Numbered from the stretch's first letter, positions 16,378-25,872 are shown. The stretch is 64,000 nucleotides of DNA from GJ-E10 sp035625725 (GCA_035625725.1 DASPPB010000026.1:62001-126000), one strand, 5' to 3'. The notes: generated from the sequence alone by a model not told the origin. Translations and numbers: made by a program.

Positions 16378-17403
16378 ATGTTTTTCAAAGCCAAAGGTTG
16401 CCGCACCATCAACCTTGCGCTGCAAGGCGGGGGCGCACATGGCGCATTCACCTGGGGTGTGCTCGACAGCCTGCTCGAAGACGGGCGGATGCAATTTGAA
16501 GCGATCAGTGGCACGAGCGCCGGCGCGATGAACGCTGTCGTGCTGGCGCATGGACTGCTCGAGGGCGGTCGCCCCGCAGCGCGCGCAGCGCTGCAGAAGT
16601 TCTGGACCGCCGTTGCTGCTGCCATGCCCCCGGGCGCGACCGCAGCGACCGCTGACGGACAGGGTGTCACGCTGACACCGGCATTTCGTCGCATGCTGCA
16701 ATGGGCAAACACCATTTCGCCCGAGCGGATCAATCCCTTCGACCGCAATCCGCTGCGCGACATTCTTGGCTCGCAGCTCGATTTCGAACGTTTGCGCGCG
16801 CACGCTCCGGTAAAGCTATTTGTCGCGGCGACCAACGCCAACAGCGGAAAGCTACGGCTCTTCCGTTCGGAGGAAATGACCGTTGAGACGGTTCTTGCGT
16901 CGGCATGCCTGCCTACGATGCACCGCGCTGTCGAGATTGACGGTGAGCCGTACTGGGATGGCGGATACTCTGCGAATCCGGCCGTTTTCCCTTTGTTTTA
17001 CGAATGCCGCTCGCAGGACATCTTGCTTGTGCTGCTCTCGCCTCTGAAATACAAGCAGACCCCGATTTCGGCGCAGGACATCCGGGAGCGCATCCTGGAG
17101 TTCGGTTTCACGGCCACTTTTTTGCGCGAAATGCGAATGTTTGCGCACCTGCGCGACTACGTCGAGCGCTCCTGGTTTCGGATCGGGCGTTTTGAACGCC
17201 GCGTTGCCAAGACTCGGTTTCACGTCATCGATGCCCAGGAATTCATGAGCGAGCTCACCGCCGAGACGAAACTTGCGGTCAATCTGCAGTTTTTCAGCGC
17301 GCTCAAGGAACTCGGACGGCAGCGCGCCCAAACATGGCTCCAGCAGCACTTTGACAGCGTCGGGAGAAAATCTTCGGTGGCGATCTCCGAGCTGTTCTAT
17401 TAG
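16378..17403 (+). CDS. Patatin-like phospholipase
   Basis: A 341-residue protein of the bacterial patatin family (serine lipid acyl hydrolases). The glycine-rich oxyanion loop GGGAHG is near residue 18, the nucleophile Ser47 lies in GTSAG, and Asp194 in DGGYSANP completes the Ser-Asp dyad. No signal peptide is seen, so it acts in the cytoplasm or at the inner membrane, unless exported by another route. The start at ATG 16378 has only a weak GACGAG ribosome site. It follows the envelope cluster by 72 bases and is convergent with the efflux operon, so it may be an independent unit. Substrate unknown. Confidence 0.85.
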   Translation: MFFKAKGCRTINLALQGGGAHGAFTWGVLDSLLEDGRMQFEAISGTSAGAMNAVVLAHGLLEGGRPAARAALQKFWTAVAAAMPPGATAATADGQGVTLTPAFRRMLQWANTISPERINPFDRNPLRDILGSQLDFERLRAHAPVKLFVAATNANSGKLRLFRSEEMTVETVLASACLPTMHRAVEIDGEPYWDGGYSANPAVFPLFYECRSQDILLVLLSPLKYKQTPISAQDIRERILEFGFTATFLREMRMFAHLRDYVERSWFRIGRFERRVAKTRFHVIDAQEFMSELTAETKLAVNLQFFSALKELGRQRAQTWLQQHFDSVGRKSSVAISELFY

Positions 17404-17459
17404 GTGCGTCGCGGACCGTGCCGATCCGGTTCGGCTGGAAGCCGCGGCTGGGGCGCGAA

Positions 17460-18962
17460 CTACCGAGCACCTGCGGCGGCGGCCTGGGCAAGTGGTGCGT
17501 TCAGCCCCTGCCAGCCCCCACCCAAGGCCTTCACAAGAAACACCGCGGTAAGAACCTGCTGTCCGTTGATCTGTACCTGCAGCCGCTGGTTGGCAAGCAG
17601 TGCCTGCTCCGCGGTGACGACGTCGAGATATGTTGCGAGTCCACCGGCATATCGGTCGTTGGCCAAATCCACGACGCGCTGTGCGCTGCGGACCGCGGCA
17701 GCCGCCTCCGAGGCGGCGCGGCTCAGGTTGGCGCTTCCCGTGAGACCGTCTTGCACCTCTTGCATCGCGGTGAGAACCGTTTGCCGATAGCTTGCGACTG
17801 TGGCCCGATAGCCGGCCTGTGCGAAGTCGATGTTCGCACTCAACCGTCCTGCATCGAACAGCGAGCCGGTCGCGGCTACTCCCAGCGCCCAGAAATTGGA
17901 GGCCGCGTTAAACAACGAGGAGAGGGTGTTGCTTTCGACGCCGTAGGCGCCGGCGAGCGGCACGCTCGGAAAATAAGCTGCCTTGGCTACCCCGATCTGT
18001 GCGTTGGCCGCGGCCATTGCGCGCTCGGCCGAGGCGACGTCCGGCCGGCGCTCGAGCAGGTCCGAGGGCACCCCGATCGGTATCTCCGGAACGGCGAGCG
18101 GTGCGAGCGCCGGTGCGATCGCAAACTCCGGCGCCGCGGCGCCCGTCAAGGCTGCAAGCGCATGCTCCAATTGCTCGCGTTGTACGCGCAGCAAGTCGAT
18201 CTGCGTGACCGTCGAGTCGAGCTGTGCCTGGGCCTGGGCCAGATCCAATCCGGAGGCAACACCCATGTCGTGACGCGACGTCACGAAATCGAGCGCTCGG
18301 CGCTGCGCGGCAATATTTTGTCGAACGACGTCAATTTCCGCATCGAGCGCGCGCAGGTTCAGATAGTCGCCCGCGACCTCGGCGGTGACGACGAGTCGTG
18401 CGTTTTCCAGGTCCGCTCGCGTCTGTTGCTCGGAGGCCCGCGCAGCCTCGTACTGGCGGCGCACGGCACCGAACAAGTCCACCTCGTAGTGCACCGAGAA
18501 CCCGGCCGTGAAATCGTTTTGCACGGTCGAAGCGTTTGAAAAGTTGTACAGCGCAAGCGGTCGGTCCGCGGAGATCTTGTTGCGCGCCGCACCTGCGTTG
18601 GCATCGAGTTGGGGGAACAGTGGCGCGCGGTTTACCGTGACGATCGCTCGCGCTTGCGCAAGCCGCTCCCGGGCCACCGCGAGGTCCTGGTTATGGCCGA
18701 TGGCTTCCGTCTCGAGCGAATCGAGCTGCTGATCATGGAAAATCTCCCACCAGTTTCCGCGCACTACGCCGTCGTCGGGTCGCCCGGCGCGCCACGGCTC
18801 TACTGTCTTCCACGCGGCGGGCATGTCTACGGCCGGCCTGTGATAGTCGGGTCCCAGGGTACATGCACCCGAAATGCAACACAGCGCCGCCGAAAGCCCC
18901 AAGCGCGTCAAGCCAACGCTTGCTCGTGGCGCGGCGCGCGGCGCACCGTGCGGGCTGCTCAC
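17460..18962 (-). CDS. RND efflux outer-membrane factor, NodT/OprM family
   Basis: A 500-residue protein. The GTG start overlaps the adaptor stop (GTGA), so I use 18962 rather than the longer open frame. The N-terminus has a lipoprotein-type signal ending SGAC followed by TLGPDYHRP, the standard opening of NodT-family factors. Two TolC-like repeats follow, with long helices such as LAVARERLAQARAIVTVNRA and RPDVASAERAMAAANAQIGV. It should form the trimeric outer-membrane and periplasmic exit duct of the pump encoded upstream. It is the last gene of a three-gene minus-strand operon and ends 56 bases from the convergent patatin gene. Confidence 0.9.
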   Translation of the reverse strand: MSSPHGAPRAAPRASVGLTRLGLSAALCCISGACTLGPDYHRPAVDMPAAWKTVEPWRAGRPDDGVVRGNWWEIFHDQQLDSLETEAIGHNQDLAVARERLAQARAIVTVNRAPLFPQLDANAGAARNKISADRPLALYNFSNASTVQNDFTAGFSVHYEVDLFGAVRRQYEAARASEQQTRADLENARLVVTAEVAGDYLNLRALDAEIDVVRQNIAAQRRALDFVTSRHDMGVASGLDLAQAQAQLDSTVTQIDLLRVQREQLEHALAALTGAAAPEFAIAPALAPLAVPEIPIGVPSDLLERRPDVASAERAMAAANAQIGVAKAAYFPSVPLAGAYGVESNTLSSLFNAASNFWALGVAATGSLFDAGRLSANIDFAQAGYRATVASYRQTVLTAMQEVQDGLTGSANLSRAASEAAAAVRSAQRVVDLANDRYAGGLATYLDVVTAEQALLANQRLQVQINGQQVLTAVFLVKALGGGWQGLNAPLAQAAAAGAR

Positions 18963-20182
18963 GAGCGTTCCTTGGGCGGCGCTGATGGCTGGCGGCTTAC
19001 GACATCGCCCTCGGCTAGGGAGTCGGCGGGATTTAGGATCAACTCGTCGCCGACTTGCACGCCACCGAGCAACTCCACCGATTGCCCGAAATCCCGGCCG
19101 ATCACCACGGGTTGCAAGTGCACCCGCCCGTCGGCGCTGACCGTCGCAACGCGGGGTCCCTCCGGTCGAAACAGCAGGCAATTGGAAGGCGCCGTCAAGT
19201 TGCCGCTATTGCCTACGGGGAGCTCCACTTGCACGTACGCCCCCGGCAGCAAGCGGCCCTCCCGGTTGGGCAGACTCACCTCCACCTGGAGCGTGCGGGT
19301 CAACGTGTCGATCGCCCCGGCGGTGCGGCTGACAGTGCCGCGAAACTGCACGGTAGGCATCTCCGATTGCGTTACGGCAATGGATTCTCCGACACGAACG
19401 AGGTTGGCATAGCTCTGCGGCACGTAGACGTAGACCCGCAGCGGATCGGTCTGCGCGAGCGTAAAGAGCGCGCGCGATGCTCCGCCATTGCCCGCGTCGA
19501 CCAAATCGCCAACGTCGATATTGCGGCGCGTGACTACGCCCGCGAACGGGGCAACGATGCGCTTGAAACCCTCGAGCTCGTTCAGCCGTCGCACGTTGGC
19601 TTCGGCCGCCGCCAAATTCGCCTGGGCCTGCGAAAAGGCGCTGCGCCGCTCATCGAGCTCTTGCTGCGTTACCGCGTCGCGCAGACGCAGGCTCTCCCAG
19701 CGCTCCGCTGAACTCTTGGCTAGCTCCAAGCTCGCAGCGGCCTGCTCGCGTGTGGCAATGGCCTGCGCCAATTGCTGATCGACCTCGGGGGTATCGAGTT
19801 GGGCCAGCAGATCGCCTTTTTGTACCCGTGCCCCGATGTCGCGGTTCCATCGCAACACATAGCCGCTGGTGCGTGCGTAAATCGGCGACTCAATGAACCC
19901 CTGCAACGTCCCCGGCAGCGCGAGTGTTTCGTTTGCCTTGCGTGCTTCGATTCGGGTCGTGGTGACAAAGGTACGCGCCTGCAACTGGGTGGTGGACTGC
20001 AGATCGCGCATGCGCACGACCCGCCCGATCACAGTGCCGGCGGCACCCAGCGCGAGCAAGACGATGATCGCGATCGTCACATGGCGCGCGCGCAGCAGCA
20101 TGCGTCCGCGCGGCACCCCGGCGGCTCGTTGCGCCAAATCTGTGGTGTGCAGGCCAAGCGAGGAATGTTGGCTTTTAGACAT
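18959..20182 (-). CDS. RND efflux periplasmic adaptor (membrane fusion protein)
   Basis: A 407-residue HlyD/AcrA-family protein. The ATG at 20182 is chosen because it overlaps the RND pump stop by eight bases and is followed by a short basic stretch and one membrane helix (about residues 33-55, VTIAIIVLLALGAAGTVIG). Domains in order are a lipoyl half (SGYVLRWNRDIGARVQKGDL), a helical hairpin (about 150-220), the second lipoyl half (APFAGVVTRRNIDVGDLVDA), a beta-barrel and a membrane-proximal domain. It joins the pump to the outer-membrane factor. Drug or metabolite specificity cannot be read from the sequence. Confidence 0.9.
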   Translation of the reverse strand: MSKSQHSSLGLHTTDLAQRAAGVPRGRMLLRARHVTIAIIVLLALGAAGTVIGRVVRMRDLQSTTQLQARTFVTTTRIEARKANETLALPGTLQGFIESPIYARTSGYVLRWNRDIGARVQKGDLLAQLDTPEVDQQLAQAIATREQAAASLELAKSSAERWESLRLRDAVTQQELDERRSAFSQAQANLAAAEANVRRLNELEGFKRIVAPFAGVVTRRNIDVGDLVDAGNGGASRALFTLAQTDPLRVYVYVPQSYANLVRVGESIAVTQSEMPTVQFRGTVSRTAGAIDTLTRTLQVEVSLPNREGRLLPGAYVQVELPVGNSGNLTAPSNCLLFRPEGPRVATVSADGRVHLQPVVIGRDFGQSVELLGGVQVGDELILNPADSLAEGDVVSRQPSAPPKERS

Positions 20183-23100
20183 GAGTGGTGCTTCCTTGCG
20201 ATCCGGATGCGATCGGCGAATCCGTGCTGCGCGCACGGGCGCGAGCGCGTCGCGCCAGCCGCTGATGGATCCCGGCAAAAACAACAGGCACGAAAAACAG
20301 CGTTGACACCGTCGCGAACAGCAACCCGCCGATGGTCGCACGGCCGAGCGGAGCATTTTGTTCCGCCCCCTCGCCCAGTCCCAGCGCCATCGGGATCATG
20401 CCGACGATCATTGCCAGCGCCGTCATGAGCACTGGCCGCAACCGCGTGGCGCCGGCCTCCAGCGCGGCCGACAGCGGCGGTCGGCCTTCGCGCAGGCGCT
20501 GACGGGCAAAGGCGACCACGAGAATACTGTTGGCCGTTGCAACCCCCATGGTCATGATTGCGCCGGTCAGCGCGGGCACGCTCAGAGTGGTGCCAGAGAT
20601 CAGCAGCATCCACGCGATGCCGGCCAGCGCCGCCGGCAAGGCGCTGATGATGATGAAGGGGTCCGTCCAGGACTGGAAATTCACGACAATCAGCAAGTAC
20701 ACGAGCACGATCGCCATTACGAGCCCGAGCGCCAACCCCTCGAATGAGGTTTGCATCGTTTTGACCTGTCCGCGCATGGTCACCTGGCTGCCGCGCGGCA
20801 ACCGGGCGCGCGTATCGTCGAGGAGCGCCTGCACTTGTGTGGCCACCGAACCGAGGTCGCGACCGTCGACGCTGATATACAGGTCAACGACAGGCGTGAT
20901 GTTGTAGTGGGAGACGACCGCGAGTTGCCGCTCCGGTTCGACGCGCACGAGGTTGCTGAGCAGCTGCCCCGGGGTGCTGCCGCCGGCGGTGTTTACCGGG
21001 GTGCGCATCAGGGCATCGACCGAATCGACGCGGTACTGCGGGGTCTGAACGGCGATGTTGTAGACAATACCGTTGGCGGGATTGAGCCAGAAGGAAGGCG
21101 CCGTCTGAAAGCTTCCGGAGAGCGATACGAGCACGTTTTGCGCAACGTCACTCGCGCTCATGCCCAGCTGCTGGACCCGGGTTCGATCAATGTTCAGGCG
21201 CAAGCCCGGTTCGTCCAGGCGCTGTTGGATATGGGCGTCGACCGCTCCGGGAATTTTTCGCACTTGCGCCAGGAGCTGGCTGGCGAGCGCGTAGTTGCTC
21301 AGCATTGCCGCCCCGGAAAACTGCACGTCGACCGCCGCAGGCAGACCAAAGTTCAGGATCTGCGTGACGATGTCGGCCGGCTGAAAGAAAAACTCGATGC
21401 CGGGGAAGCGCTGCGGCAGCTCCGTGCGCATGCGCCGAATGTAGACGCTGGTTGAGGCGTGCTCCGGGCGCAGCGCGATCTGTATCTCGCTATCGAGTGT
21501 GCCGATGGTGCCGGAATTGCTGTACGAGAGGTTAATGCCGCTGTAGGGCACCCCGATGTTGTCGAGAATCGTCGCCAGCTCGTTGGCGGGAATGATCTCG
21601 CGAATGGCTGCGTCGACACGTTCCGAGAGGCGCGCGGTTTCCTCGATTCGCGTGCCCGTAGGCGCTCGCATATGCAGCCGGATGAGGCCTGCGTCCACCG
21701 AGGGAAAAAAATCACGTCCGAGCACCGGGGGGTAGGCATACAGAAGGCAAGACAGCAGGCAAAAGGCGAGAAACCCGCCCCCGAAACGCATGCGCCGGGT
21801 GAGCAGCTTGCTCAGGATCAAAATGTAGCCCCCGCGCATGCGCTCAAAACCGCGGTCAAAGCGCCGATAGACGCGCTGCAGCCAGTTCGACGACTCACCG
21901 CTGCGCGGATGGCTGCGATCCATCAGCAGCATGACGAGCGTGGGCACGAGGGTGCGGGAGAGCACGTAGGAGGCAAGCATGGCGAAAACGACTGCCTCAG
22001 CCATGGGAACGAACAGATGTCGGGCGACGCCGGTGAGAAAGAACATCGGGACAAACACGATGCAGATGCACAGGGTCGATACGAATGCCGGTACCGCGAT
22101 TTCGCCCGCGCCCGTCAGGATCGCCTCGTGCATGTCGGCCCCGAGGTGCAGGTGGCGCTCGATATTCTCGATCGTGACCGTGGCGTCGTCGACCAATATG
22201 CCAACGGCCAGCGCCAAGCCGCCCAACGTCATGATGTTGATCGTCTCCCCGATGCCCCAGAGGGCGAGAATCGACGCGAGGATCGACAGCGGAATCGACA
22301 CGGCGATGATGCAGGTGCTGCGCCAGTTGCCCAGGAAGAGCAAGATGAGCGCCGCCGTCAGGCAGGCGGCGATCAGCGCCTCGCGCGCGACGCCGGTGAT
22401 GGCAGCCTTCACGAACAGCGATTGGTCGAAGAGCGGCGTGATTTTCAGGGTCTGCGGAAGGGTTTGCAGCACGTTGGGGAGCAAGGCCCGCAGATCGTTA
22501 ACTACCTGCAGGGTCGAGGCGCCACCCATTTTGAGGATCGATAGCAGCACGCCGCGCTGACCGTCTTGCCGCACGATATTGGTCTGCGGCGAAAAGCCGT
22601 CGCGAACGTGGGCGACTTCGCGCAGGTAGGTAGTGGCACCGTTGATCGAGCGCACGGGCAGATTGTTCAGGCCCTCGATCGTGCCCGGAGAACCTTCCAC
22701 GGCAACATTGAATTCGGTCGAGCCGATTTTCGCGGTCCCCGACGGCAGCACCAGGTTTTGCGTATTGACCGCGTTGACGACATCTGAAGGCGTCAAGCCC
22801 TTGGCAAGCAACGCCGACGTGTCCAGATCCACGGAGATCAGCCGCGACTTGCCGCCGTATGGCCAGGGAACCGCCGCGCCGGGGATTGTGATGAGCTGCG
22901 GTCGCAGAAAGTTAATGCCGGTGTCAAAAAGCTGCTGCTCGGACATGGTCGGATCGGACAACCCGAGTTGGATCACCGGGATGCTCGAGGCCGAGTACTT
23001 GATGATCAGCGGGGGCGTAATCCCCGGCGGTAGTTGGCGCAATTGCGCCTGGGATATGGAGACGACTTGCGCGATTGCCGTCGGTATATTGGCGGAAGGT

Positions 23101-23390
23101 TGAAAAAAGATTTTTACGATCGCAACACTGGCCAGGGATTGCGATTCGATATGTTCGATGTCATTGACCGTCGTTGTCAGGGCGCGTTCCGTCACCGACG
23201 TGATCCGCTGGCCCATCTCTTGCGCCGACAGACCGCTGTAATTCCAGATCACGCTCACGACCGGAATATTGATTTCCGGGAAGATGTCGGTGGCCAACTT
23301 CGACAGCGCCAGGGGCGTCGCCAAAACGATGAGCAACGCCATCACGATGAACGTGTAAGGGCGGCGCAGCGCGATTTGGACGATCCACAT
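20175..23390 (-). CDS. RND multidrug efflux pump, HAE1/AcrB-like
   Basis: A 1071-residue inner-membrane proton-drug antiporter. It shows the usual two-fold layout of 12 membrane helices and two large periplasmic loops. It starts MWIVQIALRRPYTFIVMALL, and the fourth helix carries the paired acidic residues in GILVDDATVTIENIERH that relay protons. A helix-rich C-terminal half ends LFFVPVVFAGIHQRL. It is the first gene of the operon, so the order is pump, adaptor, outer-membrane factor; adaptor-first is more common. A 66-base gap separates it from the LysR gene on the same strand, so that regulator could control it too. Confidence 0.92.
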   Translation of the reverse strand: MWIVQIALRRPYTFIVMALLIVLATPLALSKLATDIFPEINIPVVSVIWNYSGLSAQEMGQRITSVTERALTTTVNDIEHIESQSLASVAIVKIFFQPSANIPTAIAQVVSISQAQLRQLPPGITPPLIIKYSASSIPVIQLGLSDPTMSEQQLFDTGINFLRPQLITIPGAAVPWPYGGKSRLISVDLDTSALLAKGLTPSDVVNAVNTQNLVLPSGTAKIGSTEFNVAVEGSPGTIEGLNNLPVRSINGATTYLREVAHVRDGFSPQTNIVRQDGQRGVLLSILKMGGASTLQVVNDLRALLPNVLQTLPQTLKITPLFDQSLFVKAAITGVAREALIAACLTAALILLFLGNWRSTCIIAVSIPLSILASILALWGIGETINIMTLGGLALAVGILVDDATVTIENIERHLHLGADMHEAILTGAGEIAVPAFVSTLCICIVFVPMFFLTGVARHLFVPMAEAVVFAMLASYVLSRTLVPTLVMLLMDRSHPRSGESSNWLQRVYRRFDRGFERMRGGYILILSKLLTRRMRFGGGFLAFCLLSCLLYAYPPVLGRDFFPSVDAGLIRLHMRAPTGTRIEETARLSERVDAAIREIIPANELATILDNIGVPYSGINLSYSNSGTIGTLDSEIQIALRPEHASTSVYIRRMRTELPQRFPGIEFFFQPADIVTQILNFGLPAAVDVQFSGAAMLSNYALASQLLAQVRKIPGAVDAHIQQRLDEPGLRLNIDRTRVQQLGMSASDVAQNVLVSLSGSFQTAPSFWLNPANGIVYNIAVQTPQYRVDSVDALMRTPVNTAGGSTPGQLLSNLVRVEPERQLAVVSHYNITPVVDLYISVDGRDLGSVATQVQALLDDTRARLPRGSQVTMRGQVKTMQTSFEGLALGLVMAIVLVYLLIVVNFQSWTDPFIIISALPAALAGIAWMLLISGTTLSVPALTGAIMTMGVATANSILVVAFARQRLREGRPPLSAALEAGATRLRPVLMTALAMIVGMIPMALGLGEGAEQNAPLGRATIGGLLFATVSTLFFVPVVFAGIHQRLARRARARARSTDSPIASGSQGSTTHV

Positions 23391-23456
23391 AAATGCGTGG
23401 AACCTTCTACATGGTGACGAGGCAGATATTACAAGGGCCGATGCACGGCTCTTGCC

Positions 23457-24371
23457 TCAGGCATCGGCGCGTAACTGCGAAGGACAGCGCTCCTTTATGG
23501 TAGTGCGAATAATCTGCGCAAGACGCGACGCGCCGGGTCGCACGGCCTCGGGATCGGCGAAGATCAGATGCAAAATGCCGAAACGCTCGGCACCCTGCTG
23601 CAGGGGCAGAGGCCGCAGAGATCCTGTGCGCAGCTCTTCGCGGATGTTTTCCTCCGGAAACCACGCAAAGCCCAGGCCCATACAGGCTGCCCGGATCGAG
23701 GTGGCGATGTTCGACACGGTCCAGCGTTCGTCGGCAACCAGCGTTGGCTCGCGTGAGCGCTCGGTCCCCGTTTCACGCACCAGCAGATGTCGGTGCTGCA
23801 CGAGATCGGACATCGTCAAAGTCCGGCCCATGTGGTGCAGGGGGTGATCCGGATGTGCCGCGGCAATAAAGCGCACCGGCATGAGACGCTCCCCGAGAAA
23901 ACCCTGTGGAATCGACGGCCCGATGGCGAAGTCGACGCGTCTTTGCAGTAGCGCTTCCTCCGTACCGCCCAGCACGGACTCGACCAGTTCGATGCGTGTC
24001 TGCGGACGCTCCTTCGCGAACTGACCCAGACACTCCAGCAGAAGCCAGGTTGGGAAGATCACTTCAACGGCGAGCACGATCTCCGATTCCCAGCCTGCAG
24101 CAAGGTCCGCGGCCAAGCGTTCCACGCGCCGAGCCTGCTCGACAAGTCTTTTGCCTTGGCGGTAGAGTGCTTCGCCAGCCGGGGTGAGCACCGCCTTGCG
24201 TCCCTGGAGCGCGAATACCCGAACGCCTGCGAGCCGTTCCACCTGGCGCACGGCGTAGCTCACGGTCGACTGGCTTCTGTGCAAGCGGTCCGCGGCATTG
24301 GCGAAGCTGCCGGTTTCAACGACTTGCTGCAGCGCCGACCACTGGTCCAAGGTGATCTTTGGCAAGTCCAT
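23457..24371 (-). CDS. LysR-family transcriptional regulator
   Basis: A 304-residue LysR-type protein. The winged helix-turn-helix fills about residues 5-64 (VVETGSFANAADRLHRSQSTVSYAVRQVE), followed by the linker helix and a periplasmic-binding-type effector domain. It is divergent from doxX. An ATC-N9-GAT inverted repeat begins three bases upstream of its start codon, well placed for autoregulation and for activation of the doxX promoter. The effector is unknown. Besides doxX and pirin, the RND operon lying downstream on the same strand is a possible target. Confidence 0.9.
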   Translation of the reverse strand: MDLPKITLDQWSALQQVVETGSFANAADRLHRSQSTVSYAVRQVERLAGVRVFALQGRKAVLTPAGEALYRQGKRLVEQARRVERLAADLAAGWESEIVLAVEVIFPTWLLLECLGQFAKERPQTRIELVESVLGGTEEALLQRRVDFAIGPSIPQGFLGERLMPVRFIAAAHPDHPLHHMGRTLTMSDLVQHRHLLVRETGTERSREPTLVADERWTVSNIATSIRAACMGLGFAWFPEENIREELRTGSLRPLPLQQGAERFGILHLIFADPEAVRPGASRLAQIIRTTIKERCPSQLRADA

Positions 24372-24373
24372 CC

Positions 24374-24388
24374 ATCGACTAAATCGAT
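24374..24388. promoter_or_regulatory. Candidate LysR operator (ATC-N9-GAT)
   Basis: The sequence ATCGACTAAATCGAT is an inverted repeat (ATCGA and TCGAT arms) that fits the LysR-family T-N11-A, ATC-N9-GAT form. It sits just upstream of the lysR start codon and about 58-72 bases before the predicted doxX transcription start, the usual recognition-site distance for this family. Confidence 0.5.
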
Positions 24389-24410
24389 TGCCTTGGTCGA
24401 AATTATGCGC

Positions 24411-24439
24411 TTGTCAATCGAGACTCTGGAATTTTAAAT
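24411..24439 (+). promoter_or_regulatory. Predicted sigma-70 promoter of doxX
   Basis: TTGTCA (five of six matches to the -35 consensus) is followed after exactly 17 bases by TTAAAT (four of six matches to the -10). Transcription would start near 24446 and leave a leader of about 35 bases before the doxX ATG, ending in a GGGAGC ribosome site. Confidence 0.45.
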
Positions 24440-24480
24440 ATCGGCCGAATCACATTCCTCTTCTTTATTGGGAGCAAAAC

Positions 24481-24879
24481 ATGCAAGGCAATCTTCCGAA
24501 GCTCACGGATCTGGTGGGCCGCATTCTGCTTGCGGTCCTGTTCTTAATCGCCGGCGTAGGTAAGCTCAGTGGCTACGAGGGCACTCTGGCCTACATGCAC
24601 TCCCACGGTGTGCCCGGTGCGATGCTGCCGCTTGTGATTCTCACGGAAATCGGGGGCTCGGTCCTGATCATCTTGGGCCTTTGGACACGGTGGGTGGCTG
24701 TGGCGCTCGCCGGGTTCACCGTGTTGACTGCCGTCTTTTTTCACGAGAACTTTGCCGACCAGGTCCAGCAGATCATGTTTTTGAAGAATCTCTCAATCAC
24801 TGGAGGGTTTTTGCTGCTGGTTGCCAATGGCGCGGGCGGCTGGAGTCTGGACGCCCGCCGCGGCGCTGCCAGGGGCTGA
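24481..24879 (+). CDS. DoxX-family membrane protein
   Basis: A 132-residue protein with four predicted membrane helices and the DoxX opening (VGRILLAVLFLIAGVGKLSG), followed by the helix-loop segment ILTEIGGSVLIILGLWTRW. The ATG at 24481 follows a GGGAGC ribosome site. Members are small inner-membrane proteins of poorly defined function, linked in some species to redox or thiol stress. It is divergent from a LysR gene and followed 109 bases later by a pirin gene; doxX-pirin pairs under LysR control are common in proteobacteria. Confidence 0.85.
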   Translation: MQGNLPKLTDLVGRILLAVLFLIAGVGKLSGYEGTLAYMHSHGVPGAMLPLVILTEIGGSVLIILGLWTRWVAVALAGFTVLTAVFFHENFADQVQQIMFLKNLSITGGFLLLVANGAGGWSLDARRGAARG

Positions 24880-24988
24880 GGGTAGCGCGCTGTGGCCGCT
24901 GTTGCCGGGGGATAGCGCCCGCAACGAGCCGCGGCAGGGCTGCGGAATGTTCGGACACGGCATCGAGTTTTTGGAAAGGGAGAAGAAA

Positions 24989-25846
24989 ATGACGACTCGC
25001 ACACTTGAGCGGATCATTGCTTCGGTTGCCACCTCCGATGGTGCCGGGGTGAAATTGCGGCGCAGCCTTGGTAGCGCCCAGGCACTGCGCTTGGATCCTT
25101 TTCTCATGCTCGACGAATTTTATTCGGACAACCCCGACGATTACCTTGCCGGATTTCCCTCGCACCCACACCGCGGCTTCGAGACGGTCACCTACATGCT
25201 CGATGGCCACATGCGCCACGAGGACAGTTTAGGCAACCGCGGCGACCTGAAGCCGGGCGATGTGCAATGGATGAGCGCGGCGCGCGGCATCATTCACTCC
25301 GAAATGCCGCAGCAGACCAAGGGCCGCATGCGGGGCTTTCAGCTTTGGGTCAATTTGCCCGCGAAGGACAAGATGAAGCCCGCCGCATATCGTGACATCG
25401 CGGCCGCCGAAATCCCCACGCTGGCATTGGACGGGGGAGGCGAGGCGCGGGTGCTATGCGGGACCCTGCGCCAGAATACGGGCGCGGCCACGGGGCCCGC
25501 GCAGGCGCGCTCCGGCGTAACGCTGTATGCCGATGTCCGGTTGCCTGGCGGGGCGCTGCTTGCCGCTGGCGTTGAGCCGGGCGACAACGCTTTTTTGTAC
25601 CTCTACGAAGGCCAAGCCTTTGTCGGCGAGGAGGCCAAAGAACTCCCGGGTCGCGCCGCGGGGCTGCTTAGCCTTGGCGATAGGCTCCAAGTCCGGGCGG
25701 GCGAGGGGGGGGCACGCTTTTTACTTCTCGCGGGCTCTCCAATTGGCGAGCCAATCGTGCAATACGGGCCATTTGTGATGAACACCCGGGCCGAGATCGA
25801 CCAGGCGCTCGACGACTATCGATCGGGGCGTCTGACCACTGGCTGA
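24989..25846 (+). CDS. Pirin-family bicupin protein
   Basis: A 285-residue bicupin. The ATG at 24989 is chosen for the AAAGGGAGAAG ribosome site; an upstream ATG at 24947 would add 14 unlikely residues. The N-terminal cupin carries the metal ligands His59, His61, His103 and Glu105 in SHPHRGFETVTYMLDGHMRH and GIIHSEMP, so iron binding and a quercetinase-like or redox-sensor role are possible. The C-terminal cupin is more divergent. A run of eight G occurs at 25705-25712 inside the gene. It is probably co-transcribed with doxX. Confidence 0.88.
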   Translation: MTTRTLERIIASVATSDGAGVKLRRSLGSAQALRLDPFLMLDEFYSDNPDDYLAGFPSHPHRGFETVTYMLDGHMRHEDSLGNRGDLKPGDVQWMSAARGIIHSEMPQQTKGRMRGFQLWVNLPAKDKMKPAAYRDIAAAEIPTLALDGGGEARVLCGTLRQNTGAATGPAQARSGVTLYADVRLPGGALLAAGVEPGDNAFLYLYEGQAFVGEEAKELPGRAAGLLSLGDRLQVRAGEGGARFLLLAGSPIGEPIVQYGPFVMNTRAEIDQALDDYRSGRLTTG

Positions 25847-25855
25847 CGGGCACTC

Positions 25856-25872
25856 GCGGCGGGCCCCGCCGC
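25856..25872. terminator. GC-rich hairpin between convergent genes
   Basis: A perfect inverted repeat, GCGGCGGG then CCCGCCGC with one central base, lies between the pirin stop and the stop of the convergent gene. It has no T-run on either side, so it is at best a weak or Rho-assisted bidirectional terminator. Confidence 0.35.
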
